Origin: Zasmidium citrigriseum
Taxonomy: Eukaryota > Ascomycota > Dothideomycetes > Mycosphaerellales > Mycosphaerellaceae
DNA length: 64,000 bases
Direction: 5' to 3'
Assembly (NCBI GenBank): GCA_002786025.1
Contig: NHNW01000063.1
Coordinates: 62,001 to 126,000 of the forward strand
Of this stretch, positions 56,601 through 64,000 are shown in pieces; position 1 is the stretch's first letter, and every line of letters begins with the position of its first letter. The translations under genes and the position numbers were made by a program. Under the pieces are notes generated by a model that worked only from the letters and a program-made list of their open reading frames with translations, was not told where the DNA came from and did not search any database.

Positions 56601-58104
56601 ACGCCTACCTATATATCTTCTTATAGAAGGATACTAAATCCCTACTACTTTACTAACCTAAAGCTAATTATTAGATTCGCCTACTAGAAGGTAAGTAGCC
56701 TAGCTACGGCCCTCTATACTCGATAAGCTACGAGGAACTAGAGGTTCTATAAAACTATATATAGAAGAACCTCGCTAATAGCTTTATACGCCCTTTAGTA
56801 TTATCTTATTTATTACTAGTACTCTTCGTTAAGAAACTAGGCGGCGGGCTAAGGTTCTATATCGACTATTATAAACTTAACGCTATTACTAAGAAGGACC
56901 GCTATTTAATACCTCTCCTATAGGAAACGCTCGATAAGCTAAGTAAAGCCGTAATCTATACGAAGCTAGATATTATCGCTACCTTTAACTATATATATAT
57001 CTACCCTAGTAACGAATAGAAGACTACTTTCTATACCTACTATAGACTCTTCGAGTATAATATAATACCCTTTAGGCTCTATAGAGCGCTATTAGCCTTC
57101 TAGCGGTATATTAACGACGCCCTCTAGCTATATCTCGACGTCTTTTATATAGCTTACCTTAATAATATCCTTATCTACTTAGAGTCGATCGCTAAATATA
57201 GAGTCTATATCTATAAGGTATTATATATATTATTAGAAGTAGGCTTATAGGCTAATATATCTAAATTAGAGTTTAAGGTTACTAAGGTTAAATATCTCGG
57301 CTTAATCGTATTAACTAACGGTATATATATAGATAAGGAGAAGGTCGCCGCTATCTAGTAGTAGCTACGCTCTACTAATATTAAAGATATCTAGTCCTTC
57401 CTTAGCTTCGCTAATTTCTATTAGAGGTTTATTAAAGGCTTCTTATATATAGCTACTCTAATCGTTATACTTACTAAGAAGGACGCGCCTTTCGTCTAGA
57501 CGCGAGCCTATAAGTACGCCTTCGAGACGCTAAAACGAGCCTTTACGACTATACTAGTTCTTATATACTATAACCCTTCTCTACTAATTATACTAGAAAC
57601 TAATATATTCGACTATATTACCGCTAGTATTATATTATAGTAGTACGCTAAGCGAGAGGTATAGCTACTAGTCGCCTTCTACTTATATAAGATAATACTT
57701 ACTAAATATAACTATAAGATATACGATAAGGAACTACTAGCTATTATCCGTATATTCGAAGACTAGCGCCTAGAGCTAGAAGGTTATTAATCTAAGGAGC
57801 CTATCTAGGTTATTATAGATTATCGTAATCTCGAATATTATATATCGTCGAAGTAGCTTAACTATTATTAAGCCCGCTAGAGCGAGTTCCTTAGTCGTTT
57901 TAACTTCGAGATATCCTATTAGCTAGGTAGGTAGAGTACTAAACTCGACTCCTTTACCTATTACTCTACTAACCTACTCTTATAATACGATAATCCTCGG
58001 TACCGCTATTAATAGTAGATACTCCTTAAGCCCTATAACGTCTACTAGTCCCTTCGTATCGCCCTCCTCGACGCCTAAGAAAATACCTATAAGATATCTA
58101 ACCC

Positions 58105-58152
58105 TTAGGGTTAGGGTTAGGGTTAGGGTTAGGGTTAGAGTTAGGGTTAGGG
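58105..58152 (+). repeat. Interstitial telomere-type repeat (TTAGGG)8
   Basis: Eight hexamers, the sixth TTAGAG. Preceded by CTAACCC, so a C-strand unit abuts the G-strand run. It lies inside the Gypsy element between RNase H and integrase. TTAGGG contains no CA or TG, so it is immune to RIP. Confidence 0.95.
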
Positions 58153-59946
58153 TTACGAAAAATTGTCCTATACGCCGTTCTACGCTAAATCGCGAGGAGA
58201 ATCTAATAAAACTAACTCTAGTACTACCTAGATAGCCCTATCTAATATAGGGGTACTCGTTATTATAGCTACCCTTTTATTAGAAGCTATTAATATCGAT
58301 ATACTACTACGATATATCCGAGTAGCTACTATTAACGATAAGATAGCTAAAGTAATTAGTAAGTACCTATAGGGCGCCTAGCCGCCTAGCTACCTTATAA
58401 TATCGCCGTTCGAGTACCGCTTCGATAATAGATTATTATACTACCGAGACTATATCTATATACCTAGGACTAGCGGTAATAAGATACTATAAATAGAAGT
58501 TATCCGCGCCTACTACGATATTATTACTACTAGCTACCTAGGACGTAATAAGACGTTCTCGCTACTACTATCTAGGTTATACTACTAGCCTAAGATACGA
58601 GTAGATGTCGACTTATACGTTACTAACTACTATACCTACTTACGAACTAAACCGTCGCGATAAGCTAAACGAGGACTACTTAAACCTCTACTAGTACCTA
58701 CTAAGCGGTAGTCCTTAGTTAGTATAGATTTCGTTACTAGCCTACTACTTAGTAATAGATTTAACTCTATACTCGTTATTATAGACTAACTAACTAAGAT
58801 ACGATATCTTATCCCTATACTTAAAGGCTAAGCTAGTACTAACGACGTCGCTACGGCGTTCCTTAATTACGTCTAGAAGTACTATAGACTACCTAAAGAT
58901 ATTATCTTAGATAGAGGTACCTAGTTCGTCGCTAACTTTTAGAAGTATCTATATTAACGACTCGGCGTTTAACGAAATCTATCTACTACCTAGTATCCTA
59001 AGATAGATAGCTAGATAGAGAGATTTAACTTAGTAATAGAAGCCTATTTATAAGTATATATTAACTACTAATAGGACGACTAGGTAGACTAGCTCGCCGT
59101 CGCTAAGTTCGCCGCTAATAACGCTTAGTCTAAAACTACTAGACTATTACTATTTAAGGCCTACTATAGATATCGCCTATAGCTTAGTACTAAGCCTAGC
59201 TATAAACCTACCTAGTATAGTAATAATAAAGACGTACTATTCGACGTCGACGCTTAGGCCTAGATCTAGCGATTATAAGAAGTTAAGGAGTACCTCGTTA
59301 ATTAGATTAAGTACTAATAAGCCCGTATAGAAGAAACTATTAATTAATACCGCCGCCTAGTACTAGCTTATTAGGTTAGCGATAAGGTTTTCTTATTACT
59401 ATATAGATTAACGATAGACTAACCCTCTTATAAACTAGATCTTCGCTATAGCGGCCTATACTAGATTATAGAAGTAGTATCGCCCTATATCTATCGACTA
59501 TAGCTACTACTATCGATAAAGATCTACTCTATCTTCTATACTTCGTTACTTACGCTAGCGCTAAGGAATCTACTACCTAGGTAGTCTAACGACCCGCCGC
59601 TAGCCGTTACTATTAAGGGCGAGGAAGAGTTTAAAGTTAAGGCCGTTATCGACTTACGCTTACGTAAGACTAGCTATAGAGGTAAATATCGACGCTTTAA
59701 GTACCTTATTAAATAGAAGGGTTATAATAAGCTAACTTAGTAGCTTATAGATAACGTCGCTAACGCTTAGCGCTTTACCGCCGCTTTCTATACTATATAC
59801 CTAGATAAGCCTATACTACTACTACCTATAGCCGCCGCTACTATTATTACTACTTCGCTCTAGCCTACTACTCTACTTACCTTTACTACTCTATTACTAC
59901 TCTACTCTACCGCTTCGAGGACGTCGCTTAAGAAGGGAGGGGGTAC

Positions 59947-60125
59947 TATTACGATTTCGTCTAGTCGCTTTATAGATACCTAAGGTACTAAGTTACGTAA
60001 TCTAGGTTACGTAACCGAGATTACGTAACCTAGCCTATCTTCTTAGGCTTCGAGCTTTCGTCTTAACTTCCTTCCTTTCCTATACTTTCGTCGATTTAGA
60101 TAGCTACTCGATCGATATCTTAATA
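59947..60125 (+). repeat. 3' LTR of the Gypsy element
   Basis: Same length as the 5' copy, with three differences: T/C, A/G and T/C transitions. Followed directly by the AGTAA target duplicate. Confidence 0.93.
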
Positions 60126-61150
60126 AGTAACTTCTAGTAGCTAAGAGTAGTATCCTTTAATAATACGTTTATAACTAATAATAAGATTTAAGCGTTAATT
60201 ACGAAGCGATATAATAACCTCTATTATTACTTTATACTTATTACCTATCTCGCTAACCCTTAAGAGTATAAGAAGACGCTACTTATTATTACTAGCGAAG
60301 AAATATATACCCTTAACGACTTCCTTATCGACTACTACTAAAACTAAACTCGCTATATTAGCCTACCTATTAATAGCTCTAATATCGACCCCTTACTATT
60401 ATAACCTTCTTATAATATAGTACCTAAGCTAGAGGCGGCGATATACGACTAAGCTAGCTAGCTACTTTATTAGCTCTTCGACCTTCGCTTACGTAATAGT
60501 AAGTTTAAAGATCTAGTAATATAGGCTAGTAGAAAGAGAATATTAGTAACTAAGTAGTAGAACCTTAACTTTAGTAGTATATACCTAGACCTTAATACCC
60601 TTATATAGATAGCTCTCGCTATCTATCTAATAATAGGTACTTCTAAGCGTAACTAGAGCGCCTATAGCTTTATTATAAACCTCCGCTATAATCGCCTTAA
60701 GTAAGAGACTATTAAGAAGCTAGTATATTACTACTAGAACCTTAGAATTAAGTATAAGATTAACGATAATAAGCTCGAAGACGATAACTATATAAGCGAC
60801 GCTAATATACTAGTAGAACTACTATATAATAGTAGTAGTAGTAATATTACCGCCGTTAAGGCTATTAACTTAATAGAAGAGCTACTTTAAGGTATCTAGA
60901 AGCTATTATATATACCGTCCTTATACCGTCCTTAATTCCCTATATATATATAGTCCTTACACCCCCTTCGTAATACTAGTATTCTAACTTTAGGTAGACC
61001 TACTACTAGATAACCGAATTCGTAATTTACTAGTATATATATACGAATGTATCTATATTAGGTATATACGTATATATAATAGCCGGCCGGGCTATTAATA
61101 GTAGACGTATAACCCTAAACGGGTAGACGTTAGTACCGATAATAAGGCTA

Positions 61151-61657
61151 TTAATGTAGAAGAGCAAAGTTGGAGTCCACTTAGATAAAGAACAAGATTT
61201 AATGCATGATTAATGAAGTCAAGAGCCAGATTAGTTCTTCGGAGAATCTATGGCTTGCATGAAGACAAACGCTTTCCCCCCTGTCCCTCACACCATTGCA
61301 CCTTCGGTCTGGACAACAGCACCTCCAATGATGGCGACATGGCGATGATCTGTGCGTCTCATGATGCTGAGATAGTCATTCGCAAATCGTCTTCCGCACG
61401 TCTTGACTGATTAGGAGTATCATCGGTCTTGCAGCCTGACACTCTTCTAACTCTAAGCGGTCTTTGGTCGCCATGTCGCCACGCCAGGCTAATATGGTCA
61501 GCCGGATATATAGCGACACAAGCCCAGATGACAAGGCATACTTGCCGTCGCCCATCGCCATAGATCATGGTCCAGACCGAAGCCCACGAATATAAAACAC
61601 TCCGCTTGCAGCCGTACTTTGTCTGTATCCAACCAACAATACCGATCCCCACCAACG
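61151..61657. other. Transition from RIP island to normal DNA; promoter of effector-like gene
   Basis: CA and TG reappear within about 20 bp near 61150. The rest is the upstream region of the small secreted protein, including its TATA box. No gene supported. Confidence 0.45.
61591..61597 (+). promoter_or_regulatory. TATA box of the small secreted protein gene
   Basis: TATAAAA, 61 bp upstream of the ATG at 61658, a typical core-promoter distance. Confidence 0.5.
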
Positions 61658-61965
61658 ATGCAATTCGTCTCCACCTTCTACCTGGCCCTATCGGCTCTCA
61701 TGGGCTCCGCACACGCCCTGAGTCCTAACTCGTGGTGTAACCACGGATGGGACGCTCCCGGAATCTGTCCCCTCAGCAGCCCCAACAAATACTGCGTACG
61801 TGCGGATCGCTATTCTTTCCACAGAAATGCTAATTATCTTTTCTGGAACAGTGCATCGACGAGAGAATGGGCAAGCAGGGTCCTTTCGACATCTACCGCG
61901 ATTGCACGGACTATCTTAATGTGCCCTGCGAAGGAGGAAACGGCATTGTCAAGTGCTGTCCTTAA
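61658..61965 (+). CDS. Small secreted cysteine-rich protein, effector-like
   Basis: 83 residues, exons 61658-61795 and 61852-61965. The 56-bp intron has a GTACGT donor, GCTAAT branch and AACAG acceptor and falls between two cysteine codons. Residues 1-21 are a signal peptide (MQFVSTFYLALSALMGSAHA). The mature part of about 62 residues has eight cysteines: one in NSWCNHGWD, one in GICPL, CC across the splice, DCTDY, VPCEGG and a terminal KCCP. Even number and density suggest four disulfides and an apoplastic location. No known fold is recognised; it is not obviously a hydrophobin (spacing wrong) or a defensin. It begins about 500 bp from the RIP island, the classic position of plant-pathogen effectors. 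Role in virulence is inference only. Confidence 0.85.
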
Positions 61966-62066
61966 AGGACTGTCGTTGGCGGGAGAGGAGTGGAATTGAG
62001 GAGCAAGACTCGATTTGTTGAGATGAGAAGCGGTTAGAAGCCAATTCAAGCCTCATAATTAACACG

Positions 62067-63509
62067 TCAATCCCCAATCCGTTTGCATGCACAGAGTTTC
62101 ACTGCCGCCAAGGAATCCCAGAGAGCTTCTCCAGGCTTGTCGAAGACTATATCAATCCAGAGATGCTCTTTCAATCGCTGCTGTAGGCCAGCCCACGATC
62201 GTATCCGCAATCTGGAAATCGCCTGTCGGAACCAAGAAATCATTGAATCGTCTTTCTGGCCGCCGTTGCATAGTACGATTTGTCCTATGGCAAGTAACCA
62301 CAAGAGTAGTGATTGATCTTCATATTGCGTCTCTCTCAAGTTTTTGAGACATCGAGAGTAAGCTTTGGGGAAGGCATCGAATGGTAACTTGACAGTCGTC
62401 CAGGGGAGGAAGACCTGCGAACAGAAAGCAAGAAGGCCGAGTCGTATGGCCTCATCGAATGACGATGTTTCGAAAGTCATGGAGAGGAGCCGATACATGA
62501 CGGCTGGCATTGTGTACAGGATCAGGTCTTCTGAGAATTTGTGAGAGCTTGATGCCGCGTCGTTGACAAGTATCGTGAAGCTGTGCATTCTGAGCCACAG
62601 TTGTCGTAGCTCATCGTCGTCGATATGAGATAGATCTGGAAGACATTCACTGGTCGATGGAGATGGTGTTGGTCGTTGAACTTGGTACCAGTCTTCGTTT
62701 GAACAGGCTTCGTGGAAAATAGGTGTCGAGCCGGTGTAAAAAGACAAAGAGATGTCGCATCTCAGCACTTCCATGAGAAGCTTGATATTTCCCTCCAGAC
62801 TTCGAAGTCCTCCTCTCATCTTGATGATCTTCTCGAGTCCCAGTACATGCTTCACTGCGGTTGTTGCATCTCCGATCATCAGTGCGTGTCCAGCTAGCAT
62901 GACGACCGCATTGATCGTAGGATCTGATATGCCATTCTCCACGTCTAGACTGCCCAGCCTCTGACGTAGCAATGCGATGGCCCTGACAAGGTGATGGGCA
63001 GCGCGACTATCCACTGTTTTGGCCGCACTGGCGCAGTACCAAGACTGTGTTGCGAATACCATGGCGTTGAGATACAAAGGGTCGTAGGTGAGTGGTTGGA
63101 AAGATTGTTCGAACTTGAGCTTTTTGTCAAAAGCGATGATAGGCTCGAGGGGAAAGATGGCTTGCTTTGCGATGGCAGAGACTGGGACAGGTTTTTAGTG
63201 CCAAGCTGCTTGAAACGACAGAGATATCTCACATTTGAGGATGTCTCCAATCAAGGAAAGCTCCACGGAATCCGCGAAGTCGATGAACGAAAGGTCTGTG
63301 CCGACTTTTGGTGGAAGTTTGCTGATGTCTTCCGAATGATCGCAACTAACGAGCTCCTTCTCCAAAGCATCTTCCAGTTGTCGTTTCTTCGGTCGTTTCT
63401 TGCCCTTGTTCTTGCCGAGCATCACATGCCTTCTGATAAGTCGCCGATCCGTGGAGCTCTCTTCTCCACGCCCGATTGAGGAAACAATGAAGGGCATGCT
63501 GGATTCCAT
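62067..63509 (-). CDS. Fungal transcription-factor-like protein without a zinc cluster
   Basis: 463 residues, exons 63509-63233 and 63181-62067, intron of 51 bp (GTGAGA..CCCAG). After a basic block (RRLIRRHVMLGKNKGKKRPK, common to this family), splicing gives FSAIAKQAIFPLEPIIAFDK and DPLYLNAMVFATQSWY, the usual start of the regulatory middle region found in many Dothideomycete Zn2Cys6 factors. No CX2CX6C cluster precedes it. It may be a regulator acting without DNA binding or a degenerate copy. Upstream, frames at 63775-63422 look partly coding but do not join cleanly, so the N terminus is uncertain. The gene ends 100 bp from the effector-like gene, convergent. Confidence 0.8.
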
Positions 63510-63819
63510 TGTGACCGAGCTCGGGACCAGAGAGGAAGAATGCAAGAGATTGAATTCCTTTTTCGAAGAGAAAGAACTGACGTCGGCGGTAATCTTATCC
63601 CCGATGCGCGGAGATTCGTGCGCCGCCCTTCATGCACAACATTGTTTTCCTCTTTGGGTATAGCCTGGTTCAGATAAGGCTGTGCAAAGACGACGACCTT
63701 GTTCACGACCGGGACCGGGGTTGAGGAGACGCCATGTGGCTGTCTACTTATTTCAGACAATATCATCGCCTTCATATCCTAGTATGCATTGTCAGGTCCT
63801 TCCTCATTTCCTTGCGAGC

Positions 63820-64000
63820 ATGAGATCTTCCAAGGACCTGCCTCCGCTCACAGAGCCCTTCTTCCCAACGACCTTCTGGAGAAATCAATTCTCAGCGAGA
63901 AATCCTGGAGTCCCATCCTCAATTGATCTCAAAGGTCAAACTGCTATCGTCACAGGAGCCAACACTGGACTGGGTCTCGAATGTTGTCGTCAGCTTCTCG
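63820..64000 (+). CDS. Short-chain dehydrogenase/reductase, 3' end cut by window
   Basis: Start at ATG 63820 (a further in-frame ATG lies at 63784). After [20 protein letters not shown] comes [20 protein letters not shown], the NAD(P)-binding Rossmann signature of SDRs of the retinol dehydrogenase/WW-oxidoreductase type. Only 60 codons are visible. It diverges from the transcription-factor-like gene, with 310 bp between the starts. Confidence 0.85.
   Translation, partial: MRSSKDLPPLTEPFFPTTFWRNQFSARNPGVPSSIDLKGQTAIVTGANTGLGLECCRQLL

Larger units (their letters stand above)
53424..60125 (+). mobile_element. Complete chromodomain Ty3/Gypsy LTR retrotransposon, RIP-inactivated
   Basis: 6702 bp bounded by two 179-bp direct repeats and flanked by the 5-bp target duplication AGTAA (53419-53423 and 60126-60130). 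Read in plus-strand frames with many stops: zinc-knuckle remnant near 55345-55395 with Cys and His codons turned to Tyr; reverse transcriptase about 56740-57330, including LDIIATFN and the polymerase box where the two catalytic Asp codons are Asn (57161-57166); RNase H about 57480-57780; integrase about 58500-59330; and a C-terminal chromodomain about 59690-59830. Domain order RT-RNaseH-IN-chromodomain marks a chromovirus of the Ty3/Gypsy superfamily. It is dead: stops in every frame. The LTR copies differ at three sites, all transitions. Confidence 0.9.
51700..61150 (+). mobile_element. hAT DNA transposon, RIP-ruined and split by a Gypsy insertion
   Basis: The parts 51700-53418 and 60131-about 61150 read together as a hAT transposase broken by stops. 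Seen on the plus strand: TIITDT-stop-TN (the family TDGWTN motif, near 52580-52615), a TTDNTSIIKKAATLVSKF segment (second catalytic region, near 52770-52820), and, after the Gypsy insert, TKRYNNLYYYF like the family TRWNSWY motif. Tryptophan codons have become stops, as RIP predicts. The ends and terminal inverted repeats could not be fixed; 51650-51800 and 61080-61150 are transition zones. A CCGGCCGGG word occurs near both ends (51653 and 61083) but in a way that does not prove inverted repeats. Confidence 0.75.

Noticed and set aside
51640..61150. Terminal inverted repeats of the hAT element, based on CCGGCCGGG words near both ends
   Set aside because: The word is itself nearly palindromic, and flanking bases do not match in inverted orientation; no 8-bp target duplication found.

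Overview
The window is nuclear DNA of a filamentous ascomycete, most likely a Dothideomycete of the Mycosphaerellaceae type. This is inferred from short 46-97 bp introns with GT..CTRAC..AG signals, HET-domain genes, Kex2-type secreted precursors, and a transposon island scoured by repeat-induced point mutation (RIP). The taxon is an inference; no marker gene is present. Most genes are ordinary single-copy eukaryotic genes at roughly 50-55% GC.

Layout. 1-866: 3' part missing of a Ran1-like kinase (minus). 867-8060: no intact gene; from about 3.1 to 8.06 kb the minus strand carries protein-like segments that keep changing frame, probably a decayed gene or genes. 8.2-13 kb: housekeeping block with hypoxanthine-guanine phosphoribosyltransferase, a Ubp16-like membrane deubiquitinase and mitochondrial ribosomal protein bL9m. 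13.7-18.8 kb: a small unknown protein and a tandem pair of HET-domain genes. 19.6-23.4 kb: Prp4 spliceosomal kinase and a ubiquitin E2. 24.5-28 kb: a BTB protein with a GC-AG intron and an F-box-like protein. 28.8-33.5 kb: secreted dipeptidyl peptidase 5, an alpha/beta hydrolase and a secreted Kex2-processed repeat precursor. 33.8-36.5 kb: a second decayed tract. 36.6-47.5 kb: amino-acid transporter, two short-chain dehydrogenases, a SnoaL-like protein, a cysteine-rich single-pass membrane protein, a TMEM16 scramblase and a MARVEL-like protein. 48.4-51.6 kb: a third HET gene and a small four-helix membrane protein.

51.7-61.15 kb is a gene-free RIP island almost devoid of CA and TG dinucleotides. 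It is a hAT DNA transposon split by a complete chromodomain Ty3/Gypsy retrotransposon (53424-60125, two 179-bp LTRs, 5-bp target duplication AGTAA). The Gypsy copy itself holds eight telomere-type TTAGGG units (58105-58152). Immediately beyond the island lies an 83-residue secreted protein with eight cysteines, a classic effector-like gene, then a transcription-factor-like protein without a zinc cluster and the start of another short-chain dehydrogenase.

The strongest candidates for something undescribed are the Kex2-type precursor at 32739-33467 (two different repeat types in one pro-protein) and the small cysteine-rich protein at the island edge (61658-61965). All splice models were read by eye from splice signals and frame continuity; none has transcript support here.
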